From Streptomyces liangshanensis (GTDB lineage Bacteria; Actinomycetota; Actinomycetes; Streptomycetales; Streptomycetaceae): DNA of 64,000 bases. Of this stretch, positions 1 to 9,900 are shown piece after piece. The notes under the pieces are model-generated. The model did not search any database. It was not told the origin of the DNA and was given only the letters and a program-made list of their open reading frames with translations. The translations under genes and the position numbers were made by a program. Position 1 is the stretch's first letter, and the number at the start of each line of letters is the position of its first letter. The DNA is taken from NCBI RefSeq assembly GCF_011694815.1, contig NZ_CP050177.1:2841001-2905000 (forward strand), given 5' to 3'.

Positions 1-1513
1 CTCCGTGCGAGTCCAAAATGTCAGCCCTCCCCTCCTCTGCGAGCTTGATGAGCGCCTGCCGGATCGACACTCCTGGCGGTGTCCTCATGACGATCCGGTT
101 GGCAGGGCTAGAAGCCCCCGGAACCCCACTTTGGGTAATGATGTGTCGATAGGTCTCGCTGTGTGCCGTCGCCAGCTGCTCCAGTACGTTGGCGGTGCTT
201 CCGTCGAGGTTCTTCCGCTCCGGGAACGTCTGCAAATCCCAGAGAAGATAGGCGCGCACCCGAGCGCTGCGCAGGTCGAATCGTTCGGGAAAGGCACGGG
301 CCCGTTCACCCGAATAGTTGAGCCCGCCCGTCCCCAGGGCGAAGGCCTTCATCTGCTGGATGAAGTTCCGAACCTGAGTAGTGGTGGCACCTGCGAAAGT
401 ACCTGCCAGCGACGTGGTCCAGAACCAGTTGCGGAGTTTAGCCCGTTGCTCCATTTCCACCTTTTCGGAAAAATGGAAGAAGACCGCAAGCAACAAAATC
501 TGGATGTTATAGGGAACCAACCGGGCCAGCGGAACCCGGACTTCATCCCGCAAGAACTCAACCACCTCCTGCAGGATCCGATCAGTGTTCTCCACTGCAG
601 TCATGAGATGGCTTTGGACCTTACGGGCCATCGTCTCCCAGGAGGTATCCCGCTGAACGTCCTCCTCACCGGACAACGCAAGGACAGTCTGGAAGATCGT
701 CATAATCGGGATCTCACCAAATCCCGATCCAGCAACTCGCCCCTTGATTTCCTCCATCTTGTCACTGAGCGTCTCCGACCCGATATTTCCGTAGGTCAGG
801 GCGGAAACCATCTGGTCGGGACGCATCTTCTGGCCGCTGCTGTTGATTCTCGAGAAAACCTCGATTGCCTGCTGGAGAGTACCTCCTTCCATGCGCACCA
901 CGGAGACCTTGTAGTTCTTCACCCGCTTCGCAATTCGCTCACTCTCCGTGGTGAGGCGGTCGGCTTCCTCTCTGGAGTCAGAGATTTCGGATAGTTTCCG
1001 TGCGTATTCAAGGAAGTCAAGGGTCCCCAGCACCGACCTCATGGGCAGGAAATTCCCAGGAACCGTCTCGCCGCGCTTCCAGTGGCGGTAGCGCACGCCG
1101 TCGTGAGCGGACCTGACAAGCGGCCGGTAAACCCACCACATCCAGTCCTCCTGCTGCGTCGACTGAGGGGCGTCAGCCGAGCGATGCAGGACCCCGAAGA
1201 GTGTCGAAAGCCGCTGATGACCGTCCAGCACGTAGGCGACCTTCGCCCCTTCCGGCGCCGGCGGGATGCTGCGCCCACCGATGGCATCCAGACTCTCGAG
1301 CTGCATAGTGGTCTCCCAGATGAGCAAGCTCCCCATCGGATAGCCTCGCTCCATGCTGTCGAAGAGCTGCAGCATCTGTTCGGGTCGCCAGAGGAACGGG
1401 CGCTGGAATTTCGGCACCCGCAACTCACCCTGCGAAATCCGCTCCAGTACCTGTTCCAGGAAGTGCACCTCTGGCACCACCGAAATGTCCTTGACCACCC
1501 CGAAGTCTCCCAT
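1..1513 (-). CDS. DUF262 (ParB-like) protein, third gene of putative defence operon; 3' end cut by window edge
   Basis: The reading frame is open from the ATG at 1513 to the left edge, so the C-terminus and stop lie outside the window. Seen: an N-terminal DUF262/GmrSD-N type module with KFQRPFLWRPEQ near residues 35-46 and VLDGHQRLSTLFGVL near 95-109, whose DGHQR (97-101) is the ParB-like DGQQR nucleotide/nuclease motif. About 500 residues are visible. Family knowledge: DUF262 proteins occur in type IV restriction (GmrSD), BrxU and SspE, where this module uses NTP or acts as a nuclease. The start lies 2 bases after the upstream stop, so translation is probably coupled. Base use is clearly less GC-rich than the rest of the window. 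Inference: the effector nuclease of a phage-defence cassette. Whether a C-terminal DUF1524/HNH is present cannot be seen. Confidence 0.8.
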   Translation of the reverse strand, partial: MGDFGVVKDISVVPEVHFLEQVLERISQGELRVPKFQRPFLWRPEQMLQLFDSMERGYPMGSLLIWETTMQLESLDAIGGRSIPPAPEGAKVAYVLDGHQRLSTLFGVLHRSADAPQSTQQEDWMWWVYRPLVRSAHDGVRYRHWKRGETVPGNFLPMRSVLGTLDFLEYARKLSEISDSREEADRLTTESERIAKRVKNYKVSVVRMEGGTLQQAIEVFSRINSSGQKMRPDQMVSALTYGNIGSETLSDKMEEIKGRVAGSGFGEIPIMTIFQTVLALSGEEDVQRDTSWETMARKVQSHLMTAVENTDRILQEVVEFLRDEVRVPLARLVPYNIQILLLAVFFHFSEKVEMEQRAKLRNWFWTTSLAGTFAGATTTQVRNFIQQMKAFALGTGGLNYSGERARAFPERFDLRSARVRAYLLWDLQTFPERKNLDGSTANVLEQLATAHSETYRHIITQSGVPGASSPANRIVMRTPPGVSIRQALIKLAEEGRADILDSHG

Positions 1514-1515
1514 TC

Positions 1516-2544
1516 TCAAATCACGCTCCGAATTATTTCGAACATTGATCTCAATTCTTGTGCCGCCCTGGTTCCTAGACCATCCAGATCGCGCTCAGAT
1601 ATGCCACCGCGCAGCACCTCTTCCAAGAACAGACTTGGCAAGTCCGTACCAAATCCCTCCTGGAGGACGATGAGATCCCGCTCTGCCACGTCGCCATATA
1701 GATCGCCGTGACGCTCCGGGACGAAGTAGGTGGTCCCTACCTTCTTGGAGCGCCGCTCCTTCCGGTTAGCACCCTTCTGGGGCTTTCCTTTGAATCCGTG
1801 CTTCATGTCGAAGTGAGCGCGCTGCTCCGGAGATAAATTCTTGAGCGCCTCCAAGCGCTTAGCCATGAAGGAAAACCCGGCAACTTTCCTTGGCTGCCGA
1901 GCCAGTACCCGGTTGGGAATATAGTTCTCCATCTCTCGAAAGCCGAGGACGTGTGAACTCACTCCTTCGTGGGCTGCAGCGTCGGCTTTCTCGTGATTAT
2001 CAGTCCGATCCGCAGGATGGAAACTGTCGCTGTCGATGACAAGGACGACACGCCTAGTTCTGAAAAACTTCGCAGCCTGGTCGACCGCGTGCCGGATCGC
2101 ACCATCCTTGCCACCTCCGTTGTACACACTGAGACGGTTGCCTTCCTTGGCATCGATGACGTCCTCACACCCCAGCAGACGCGCCAGCGCCTCGATCATC
2201 TGCCAGTCGTAGATGGCGTTCTCCACGACCAACACGGCCTGCCTCTCCAGGTCACGGATATCTCCCAACAACGTCTCGCCGGTCACCTTGACCACACCCG
2301 TGGTGTAACTGTTCGGTGCCCAGGCCTGCGCCATACTCGCCTTCTGCGCAAGCAGGAGGTAGGTCTGCGCAAGTACGGGGACATGCCGCTGCAAGAAGGT
2401 CTGAACGGCCTCCACGTCATGCGGGGAGACGACCCACTCGTGTCGTGCTTCCCTAAAGAACGCGATCAGCTTCAGTACCAATTCTGCGTTCTCGTCACCC
2501 TGACTGCCCCTCAGTAGGTCGACCGGTATCTCAACGCGCATCAT
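1516..2544 (-). CDS. TOPRIM-like protein (DUF4435/OLD-like), second gene of putative defence operon
   Basis: About 342 residues. The ATG pair at 2544/2541 overlaps the end of the upstream ATPase gene by 11-14 bases, which fixes the start better than the longer upstream extension (no matching ribosome site). Seen: VLVVENAIYD (E108) followed by VVLVIDSDSF (D171, D173), the spacing expected of a TOPRIM Glu plus DxD metal site, then REMENYIP at 203-210, resembling the conserved 'ENY' stretch of DUF4435/OLD-type TOPRIM proteins. The C-terminus is Lys/Arg-rich around 260-280, as for nucleic-acid binding. Family knowledge: a TOPRIM subunit is paired with an SMC-like ATPase in OLD, Gabija and PARIS defence. 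The function here is inferred from those parallels and from the neighbouring genes. AT-richer than the core genes. Confidence 0.65.
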   Translation of the reverse strand: MMRVEIPVDLLRGSQGDENAELVLKLIAFFREARHEWVVSPHDVEAVQTFLQRHVPVLAQTYLLLAQKASMAQAWAPNSYTTGVVKVTGETLLGDIRDLERQAVLVVENAIYDWQMIEALARLLGCEDVIDAKEGNRLSVYNGGGKDGAIRHAVDQAAKFFRTRRVVLVIDSDSFHPADRTDNHEKADAAAHEGVSSHVLGFREMENYIPNRVLARQPRKVAGFSFMAKRLEALKNLSPEQRAHFDMKHGFKGKPQKGANRKERRSKKVGTTYFVPERHGDLYGDVAERDLIVLQEGFGTDLPSLFLEEVLRGGISERDLDGLGTRAAQELRSMFEIIRSVI

Positions 2545-3793
2545 TGATCCGATTCGCCTGCGCGTCCGCGAGGGCGCGAACCTCCTCGAAGTCCTCCGCG
2601 AAGACTCCTCGCGGCCAATAGTCGAGATTACCGAGAGCATCCACTTCGATCTTCCGCAGGGTAGCGGAGCCCTCGACCTGCTCAACGAAGTAGATTTTTA
2701 CATCCTCCGCCCCCAGCCTCTGCTCCGCCACTCGCCGACGCAGCCTGAGGAGGAAGTTTTCGCTATGCGTCTCCACCAGGAAGCGCACTTGCGAATCCTG
2801 CACAGCATCGACATAGAGATCGGCAATTGCGGCGTGTGCCGAGGGATGAAGATGAAGCTCAGGCTCCTCCACGATTTCAATCACAGGCCTGATGGGCGGC
2901 TCCACCCGGTCAGCAGCCCGCTGAATCACGATCGGCAAGAACTGGATCACGCCGGTGCCTACATCATCGATGTGAACGACGAGATCTGTGTCGTGCAGGG
3001 AACGCAGCTTGGGAATGTACATGCCTGAGCCGACGTCGGCGACTTCGAGGCGCCACCCAGGAAGGATGCCTTCCAATAGGTTATTTACTTCTCGACCGAT
3101 CAGACCTCGTCCAAACATCTCATCCGCGGCCAGCATTCCCAGGGCCCTGTCCCCCTGGGGGCCAACACTTCCCAGAGCCCTGGCCGGTGATCGAAAGGAG
3201 CGCTCCGGACTCTTCCTGAAAGGACCCAAATATCGAACCTCGTCGAGCCCTTCCCGAATTACTCTACTAACTCCACGGACACCACCGACAGAGTCCGACC
3301 AGTCATCCGATTCAGGCAACAGGCCACGAAAGCCAACTTTTCTCTCCTGCTGATCAACACGGTACGTCCGCTTGTCGGAAGAGTAAGCATCGAGACCGGG
3401 AACCCAGGAAAGGTTCACAACTTCCGCTCCGCTGGAAATTTCCAGCGCGGAGACCAGCTGCATCCCTTGATTGGCAATGTTTTGCACTTCGGCAGCAGCA
3501 CTGACGACCTCACCACCTCCAATGCCGATCGACACCCCCAGATGAATGCGCCCGTGAGGCGAAGAACCGTGAACCAGATCGGAAAATGAAGGAATGGCTC
3601 CCTGAACCAAGTCCAAATCCAGAGGGTACGGGGAATCGCCGCGAATACCGATGGACACGAGCGGGAGCGCTCGCACGACCGCACTCTTTCCAGAATTGTT
3701 CCGCCCCATCACCACAGTGATCTTTCCCAGTTCCACCTCCTGCCGATCTCTGAAGCAGCGGTAGTTCTCCAGCGAGAACCGTTCCAAAGGCAC
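2531..3793 (-). CDS. AAA (SMC-like) ATPase with DUF3696-like C-terminus, first gene of putative defence operon
   Basis: 420 residues, GTG start at 3793 preceded by a GGGGG ribosome site. Seen: Walker A GRNNSGKS at 30-37 after the typical LENYRCFRD opening; Walker B/signature region IEIVEEPELHLHPSAH; a following VETHSENFLLRLRRRV stretch (D-loop/H-switch region); and a C-terminal part ending with YWPRGVFAEDFEEV, the pattern of the DUF3696 extension of AAA_21 ATPases. Likely role: nucleotide-dependent sensor or clamp controlling the TOPRIM and DUF262 proteins encoded directly downstream (overlap, then a 2-base gap). No helicase or methylase is visible on this side. The composition suggests transfer. 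Confidence 0.85.
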   Translation of the reverse strand: MPLERFSLENYRCFRDRQEVELGKITVVMGRNNSGKSAVVRALPLVSIGIRGDSPYPLDLDLVQGAIPSFSDLVHGSSPHGRIHLGVSIGIGGGEVVSAAAEVQNIANQGMQLVSALEISSGAEVVNLSWVPGLDAYSSDKRTYRVDQQERKVGFRGLLPESDDWSDSVGGVRGVSRVIREGLDEVRYLGPFRKSPERSFRSPARALGSVGPQGDRALGMLAADEMFGRGLIGREVNNLLEGILPGWRLEVADVGSGMYIPKLRSLHDTDLVVHIDDVGTGVIQFLPIVIQRAADRVEPPIRPVIEIVEEPELHLHPSAHAAIADLYVDAVQDSQVRFLVETHSENFLLRLRRRVAEQRLGAEDVKIYFVEQVEGSATLRKIEVDALGNLDYWPRGVFAEDFEEVRALADAQANRINDAR

Positions 3794-4072
3794 CTGAGCC
3801 CCCGTTCGGTCAAACCATGTCCAGTGAGGCCACGCCCACCTCGATCAACATCACTCCGGGGGCGGGCGTAGGTACGGCAATACTGTCAGACGGCGGGATC
3901 CCAGTACCCGATTTCCGATCCTCTCGCTTGCTAGATACCCAAGGCCCGCCGCGAAGTCGGCCTTTCTGCGAGACCGGAAGACCCCGTGCGACCGGAGCCG
4001 GCAAATCACCGCTGCTAGAGTCCCGACGGCTGGACATCGGGCCCGTGTGGCGGGTCGGCTCCTGGGGGATGT
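3794..4072. other. Intergenic junction between the AT-rich defence operon and GC-rich DNA
   Basis: 279 bases separating divergent genes. Composition shifts back to high GC across this stretch. The promoter of the defence operon should lie here, but I see no convincing -35/-10 pair, direct repeat or integrase remnant. A GGGGG ribosome site sits just before the glycosyltransferase start at 4073. Confidence 0.5.
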
Positions 4073-6046
4073 GTGATCAAGGTCAGTGTCGTCGTGGCGG
4101 TGTACAACACGGGACGTTACGTGGAGGAGTGCGCCCCGTCGTTGCTGCGGCAGAGCCTGGGCGCCGACGAGTACGAGGTGATCTACGTCGACGACGGGTC
4201 GACGGACGACACCCTGGAGCGGCTGGAGAAGCTCGCCGCCGAGCACGCGCACGTGCGGGTGTTCACCCAGCCCAACTCGGGGTGGCCGGGGAAGCCGCGC
4301 AACACCGGCATGAGCCACGCCCGCGGGGAGTACATCCAGTTCGTCGACCACGACGACCTGCTGGGCCACGAGAGCCTGGAGCGGTTGTACGAGCACGCGA
4401 GCCGCAACAGGTCGGACGTCGTCATCGGCAAGATGTCGAGCACCATGGTCCGGCCCCGGCGGATCTTCCGGCACACGATCGACGCCACCACCGTCGAGCA
4501 CGACGAGCTGATGCAGACGATGTCCCCGCACAAGATGTTCCGGCGGGCGTTCGTCGAGGAGCACGGGCTCCGGTTCCCCGAGGGGCCGTGGATCCTGGAG
4601 GACCTCCTCTTCGTCTCGGCCGCGTATCTCGCCGCCGAGCGCATATCGATACTCGGCGACTACCCCTGCTACTACTGGATGAAGCGGGACGACGGCGGCA
4701 ACAACACCCGCCACCGCTTCGACCTGCGGCACGGCTTCTTCGACAACGTCCGGACGATCGTGCGGCAGATCAAGGACGGTACGGAGCCGGGCGACCTCCA
4801 GGACCGGCTGCTCTACCGGCTCTACCACGTCGAGATCCTCTCCCGGACGCGCGAGCCCGAGATCCTCGGCGTTCCCGAGGAGGAGCAGCGCCCCCGGTTC
4901 GACGAGGCGCGGCGCGTCGCGATCGAGGAGTTCCCGCCCGGCGTGCGCGACCGGCTGCCCGCCGTGTCCGGGCTGCGGGCCGCGCTGCTGGAGCGCGGGG
5001 ACTTCGCGGCGGCGCGCGAACTGGCCGCGCGCGTCAAGGAGATCACCGTACGTCCCGAGGTCGGCGGTCTGCGCTGGGACGGGGGTGTGCTCACCGCGGA
5101 CGTACGGCTGGCCGCGTACCGGGGCGACGGCGAACCCCTCGTCCTGGTCGAGCGGGAGGGCAAGCAGCTGCTCGACCCGGCGCTGCTCGACGGCGTACCG
5201 GGGGTGGCGGAGTGGGAGGTACGCGATCCCTTCGCCTACGCGTACGCGGATCTGGTCGTCAAGGACCGCGACCGCGAGGACTGGTGGTACCCGGAGGGCG
5301 ACCTCGACGTCCGGCTGGAACCGCTGGGCGGCGGCCGCTCCCAGCTCGTCGCCACCGGCCGGCTGCGCCTCGACCCGGCCACGCTCGCGGGCGGCAGGCC
5401 GCTGGAGCGCGGGGTGCACGACGTGTGGGCGTACGTCCAGATGCTGGGGGTCGACCGGCACGTGCGGATGACGGTCGACGGCGAGGCGGGTACGACCGCG
5501 GTGGCCGGCCCCGCGCTCGTGGGGACACCGGGGCGGATCGCGATCCCGTACGTCACCGGGAGCGGGCAGCTCGCCCTCGACCTGGAGGAACGCCAGCGCC
5601 GGCTCCCCGACGACCTGGGCGCGGCGGTCAACACGCACCGCAGCGCGCGGCGCGGGCGGCCCGCCGAACCCGCCGAGCTGCCGCTGACCGGCCTCGTGGC
5701 CGCGGACGGGGCGCGGCTGCCGGTCAAGGTACGGATCGGCGAGGGCAAGCAGGCCGTCACGGTCGCGGCGGAGATCGTCGGCGGGGAGATCCCGGTGCTG
5801 CGCGTCCCGAGCCGGGTCAAGGCGCCGGCCGGACGCCACCCGGTGACCCTGCGCACGCCCGCCGGGGAGCGCCCGAAGGCAGGCCCGGTCGCGGTCGCCG
5901 TCATACACGACGGCCACCTGACCCGCCTGGAAGGCCCCGCCCACGAACCCTCCCCCACAGAACGCCTCACGGACGCGGTCACGGCAAACGGCCAGATCAG
6001 ACGGGTACGGCGGGTACTGGGCCGAGCGACGCGACGCTCGGGCTGA
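4073..6046 (+). CDS. Family 2 glycosyltransferase with long C-terminal domain
   Basis: 657 residues, GTG start at 4073 behind a GGGGG ribosome site. Seen: a GT-A fold start IKVSVVVAVYNTGRYVEEC, nucleotide-sugar motif VDDGSTDD (39-46), acceptor/metal motif FVDHDDLL (90-97), and an EDLLF catalytic-base-like segment near residue 184. The first ~330 residues resemble the TarQ/TarS-like teichoic-acid glycosyltransferases; the remaining ~320 residues form a beta-rich, repetitive domain of the kind seen after GT2 domains in actinobacterial wall-polymer enzymes. No membrane segment is evident, so action at the cytoplasmic membrane face is inferred. Substrate unknown. It stands alone. Confidence 0.85.
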   Translation: MIKVSVVVAVYNTGRYVEECAPSLLRQSLGADEYEVIYVDDGSTDDTLERLEKLAAEHAHVRVFTQPNSGWPGKPRNTGMSHARGEYIQFVDHDDLLGHESLERLYEHASRNRSDVVIGKMSSTMVRPRRIFRHTIDATTVEHDELMQTMSPHKMFRRAFVEEHGLRFPEGPWILEDLLFVSAAYLAAERISILGDYPCYYWMKRDDGGNNTRHRFDLRHGFFDNVRTIVRQIKDGTEPGDLQDRLLYRLYHVEILSRTREPEILGVPEEEQRPRFDEARRVAIEEFPPGVRDRLPAVSGLRAALLERGDFAAARELAARVKEITVRPEVGGLRWDGGVLTADVRLAAYRGDGEPLVLVEREGKQLLDPALLDGVPGVAEWEVRDPFAYAYADLVVKDRDREDWWYPEGDLDVRLEPLGGGRSQLVATGRLRLDPATLAGGRPLERGVHDVWAYVQMLGVDRHVRMTVDGEAGTTAVAGPALVGTPGRIAIPYVTGSGQLALDLEERQRRLPDDLGAAVNTHRSARRGRPAEPAELPLTGLVAADGARLPVKVRIGEGKQAVTVAAEIVGGEIPVLRVPSRVKAPAGRHPVTLRTPAGERPKAGPVAVAVIHDGHLTRLEGPAHEPSPTERLTDAVTANGQIRRVRRVLGRATRRSG

Positions 6047-6147
6047 CGGACGCGGAGCGCCCAGAACGGCGTGGGACCGGCCACCGGCCCACGCCCCGCT
6101 CGCGCCTCACATCCCGTTGTAATAGTCCCTATGGCACACTGGATGCC

Positions 6148-6420
6148 ATGAAGCAGACCCGCGCCGGAGGCACCGAGAACATCTCCGTGTCCATGCCCAC
6201 CGACCTCGTCACGGAGCTCCGCTCGCGAGCCGGCCGGCGCGGTGTGTCCAGCTACATCACCGAGGCGGTCCGACACCAGCTCGCCATGGACGGCCTCGCG
6301 GAGATCGTTGCCTCGCACGAGGCCGATCACGGTCCGCTGACGGAGCAAGAGGTCGAAGAAGCCCGTCGCGAGTTGTTCGGAGAGGACATCCCTCAGGACA
6401 CCGGACGGGACGCCGCGTGA
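6148..6420 (+). CDS. vapB: VapB-type ribbon-helix-helix antitoxin
   Basis: 90 residues from the ATG at 6148. Seen: a CopG/RHH-like beginning (ENISVSMPTDLVTELRSRAGRRGVSSYITEAV, shown in part) with a strand followed by two helices, then an acidic C-terminal tail typical of toxin-neutralising segments. The stop overlaps the GTG of the PIN-domain gene by 4 bases, so the pair is translationally coupled. RHH antitoxins normally repress their own promoter; the AT-rich stretch TTGTAATAGTCCCTATGG just upstream (about 6117-6134) is the likely promoter/operator, but I cannot define its symmetry. The longer frame running back through the glycosyltransferase region is not used. Confidence 0.88.
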   Translation: MKQTRAGGTENISVSMPTDLVTELRSRAGRRGVSSYITEAVRHQLAMDGLAEIVASHEADHGPLTEQEVEEARRELFGEDIPQDTGRDAA

Positions 6421-6824
6421 AGGAGCAGCCCCCTCGTTCCCTGGTGCTCGACTGCCAGGCGCTCTCCCTGCTTCTCCGTGACGACCGCAAGATGGCGGCT
6501 CGCATCGAAGCCTCCCGGCAGGCCGGGGTTCCCGTGCTCGTGTCCGTGCTGACCATTGTCGAAGCGGTGCAGGGGAAGACGGACCTGGCGCGGTTGCACT
6601 GGGTCCTGTCCCGGCTGCGGGTGGAGCCGGTGAGCCAGGAGGACGCCCTGACCGCTGTAGCGCTGCTCCGGGACGCAGGCGGGTTGCACGGACACAAGTA
6701 CGCCGTCGACGCTCTCGTAGCCGCACTGGCGCTTCGCGCGCCCGCCCCTGCTGTTGTACTGACCTCCGACCGCGACGACTGGTCGAAGCTCTGCGGGAAC
6801 CGCGTGCTCATCAGAGAGGCGTGA
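6417..6824 (+). CDS. vapC: VapC-type PIN-domain toxin (ribonuclease)
   Basis: 135 residues, GTG start inside the antitoxin stop (4-base overlap). Seen: the PIN acidic residues in order: VLDCQAL (D12), TIVEAV (E49), YAVDALVA (D98) and TSDRDDW (D118). The length is usual for VapC. Known role of the family: Mg-dependent endoribonuclease that cuts tRNA or rRNA when freed from VapB. Part of the accessory left arm of the window, next to the putative defence operon and the STAND protein. The target RNA cannot be told from sequence. Confidence 0.9.
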   Translation: MKEQPPRSLVLDCQALSLLLRDDRKMAARIEASRQAGVPVLVSVLTIVEAVQGKTDLARLHWVLSRLRVEPVSQEDALTAVALLRDAGGLHGHKYAVDALVAALALRAPAPAVVLTSDRDDWSKLCGNRVLIREA

Positions 6825-6978
6825 CCTCCGCGGAACGTGACCGGGCCTGGTCACAGCAGGGGGTCGATCTCGCTCGCGTTCATACCCCCCTCACCCCCCG
6901 ACGCCGTCCCATCGCCCTCGCGCTCGCGGCGTCCCGGCAGGACAATGGCGTTCCATCGCCATGTTGAGGGGGACGCAC

Positions 6979-9900
6979 ATGCGGGAGAGTCACCGGGCCG
7001 AGGCCGAGCGGCTGTTGGTGCGGGCCGTGGAGGAGGAGGTGCGGCGGTCCGGGGGGCGGGTGGACGCCGGTGCGTTGCTGGGGCGGGGGCGGGACGCGCT
7101 CGACTCGTTGGCCGCCGGGGCGGAGGAGGAGTACGCCGCGTACGTACGGGCCCTCGACGCGGAGCGGCAGGGGCGGCCCGAGTTGTCGGCGCGGTTCAGC
7201 CGGCAGGCGCTCGGAACTCCCGCGCTGATCACGGCCGTTGCCGCGGCCGCCGCCATCGGCGCGGACGTCGCGCTCGGCACCGCCGCCGCCACCGCGCTCA
7301 GCGCCGGCGCGGTCGTCGCCGTCGCGGGGGCCGCCACCACCGTCGCCCGCGTCACCGCCTCCCACTGGCCGGCCGCGCACCGGCAGGCCGCCGCGGCCGG
7401 GCAGCCCGGCGGCGCCGAGCAACTGCGGCTCCAGTGGCTCACGGCGCTGGAGGTACGGGCCATCCGGCCGTTCCTCGACCAGCAGCGCGTCCTGACCTCC
7501 GCCACCCGGAGCACCACGAAGAAGCCCGCCGTCGCGCCCTCGCTGCGCGGCGGGGACCGCAGCGCGGCCGCCCGGCGCCGCAGCGTGCTGGAGCAGTCCT
7601 TCGGCCATCTCCCCCAGCCGGAGGGGCCGTTCGCCGGGCGTCGCGCCCACATGGCGCAGATCGCGCAGTGGGTGCACGCGGCCCGCGTGTCCACGGAGAC
7701 GAAGCCGACCGTCGTCGTGCTCCACGGCGAACCGGGCTCCGGGCGCACCGCCCTCGCCGTACGGGCCGCGCACCAGCTCAAGGACCAGTTCCGCGGCGCG
7801 TGTGTCGTCGACCTGCGCGACGGCAGCGGCACCGGCGGCGCGAGCGAGGCGCCCCTGCCCACCCGCGACGCCCTGCTCCACCTGCTCAACCGCCTCGGCG
7901 CGCCCCGCGAGCAACTGCTGTTCCGCGAGCGGTCCTCCGCCGAGCAACAGGTCAGGAGGCTGGCCGAGTTGTACCACCAGCACCTCACCGGCCTCCCCGT
8001 CACCGTCGTGCTCGACGACGCCTCCGACCCCGAGCAGATACGCACCCTCGTACCCGAACGGTCCGACAGCCTGGTGCTGGTGACGGCACGTCAGCCGATC
8101 GAGCTGCCCGCCGACGTGCCCGCCTGGGTGCACCAGTTGCCCGTCGAGGCGCTGGACACCGTCGGCGCCGAGGAGCTGCTGCGCGAAGCCGCCGCGCACT
8201 CCGCCGAGTCGGCGGCCGCGCCCTACGACAGCCAGTCCACCGACCTGGTACGGGAGTTGTGCGGCGGCCTGCCCCTCGCCCTGCGCATCGCGGGGTCCTC
8301 GCTCGGCGCCCGCAGCACCCAGCAGCTCGCCGCCGAACTCTCCGTCGCCGGACGCGGGGTCGGGGCCGTCGAACGCGCCCTGTGGCTGCGCTACAACGAC
8401 CAGAACGAGCAGACCCGCACCCTCCTGCGCCGCCTCGCCCTCGCGGGCCGCGCCTCCCTCGGCGCCGCCGCCGCGGCGGCCCTGCTGGGGACGGACGAGC
8501 AGGAGGCGGGTCAGCGGCTCGTCGCGCTGTCCCGGGCCGGGCTGATCGACCACGTCCGGTCCGGCCGCTACCGGCTGCACGACGCCGTGCGGATCTTCGC
8601 GTACGCCCGCCTCCTCGACGAGGAGGAGGCCTCGGACCGTACCGCCGCGCAGGAACGGCTCATCAGGAACTACGGCCAACTCGCCGCCTCCGTGATCCGG
8701 CTGGTCGACGGCAAGACGTCCACCCGGGCCGACCTGTTCAGGACCGCCGCCGGCGCCCACGGGTTCACCTCCCTAGACGCCGCGTTGCGCTGGCTGGACG
8801 ACGAGTCGAGCTTCATCACCGCGACGCTCCGCCACGCCGAGGGCGTCGACCAGGGGGCCGTACTGAACCTGCTCGGCGCGCTCTGCGACTACTGCCTGCT
8901 GCGCGGCGACCTCTACCGCCTCGGCGAGATCAGCGAGTTGACCCAGGCCGTCGACCAAGGGCTGCTGGTCCGCTCGGTCCAGTGGCGTACGGGCATCGCC
9001 GCCCGCCAGCTCGGCGAGCTGGACAAGGCCCGTACGACGCTGACCTCGGTGGTCGACCTCTACCGGGAGGCGCAGCACGAGTCGGGGGCCGCCCTCGCGC
9101 TCTGCTCCCTCGGCATCACCCTCCACCACCAAGGCAACCTCACCGAGGCGTCGGCGAAGCTGCGCGAGGCGCTGGACCTCCAGTCGGCGAAGGAGCTGGC
9201 GGGCGACCGCGCCTGGACGCTCCACGCGCTGGCCGCCGTCGAACGCGACCGCGCCAACCTCGCCGAGGCCCTCACCCTCCTCTCCACCGCGCTGGTGCTC
9301 CACCGCGAGAACGAGTCCGTGCACGGCGAGGCCTGGTCGCACTTCCAGCTCGGGCAGGTGTGCCTGCGCATGGGTGACGTGCCGCGCGCCGAGTCCGAAC
9401 TGCGCACCGCCTCCGACCTGTACGGCCGCACCCAGGACCGCCGCGGCGAGGCCTGGGCGCTCACGCAGCTGGCGAGGGCCAAGCTGGTGGACGGCGAACC
9501 CGCCCCGGCGGCCGGGCAGTTGCGCGAGGCGCTCGCCCGCCACCGCGAGAACGAGGACGCGCGCGGCGAGGCCTGGACGCTGTACTACCTCGGCCAGGCG
9601 CTGGAGGAGAGCGGCGAACCGGGGCAGGCCGTGCGGGAGTTGGAGCGGGCGCGCACGATGTTCTCCCGCATGCGGGACGTGTACGGGCTGGCCTGCGCCC
9701 GTCACCACTCGGGCCGGGTCACTCGCGACCAGCAGGCGGATCGGACGGGGAATCTGCGCAACTCGGGGTTCGCCCGCCAGTTGCTGGTCGACGCCCGCGC
9801 CGACTTCCGCCGCATCGGCGTCGCGCACGGCGAGGCGTGGACCTGCCTGGAGCTGGCCGTCATCGACGCGGGCAACAACCGCGCCGCCCAGGCCCTCCAG

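Noticed and set aside
3817..6420. 867-codon frame joining the glycosyltransferase region to the vapB antitoxin
   Set aside because: Only the last 90 codons, from the ATG at 6148, have a domain; the remainder is an Arg/Gly-rich shadow.
3851..6726. Long minus-strand frames opposite the glycosyltransferase and vapBC
   Set aside because: High GC keeps shadow frames open; they lack ribosome sites and domains, while the plus-strand frames show clear motifs.
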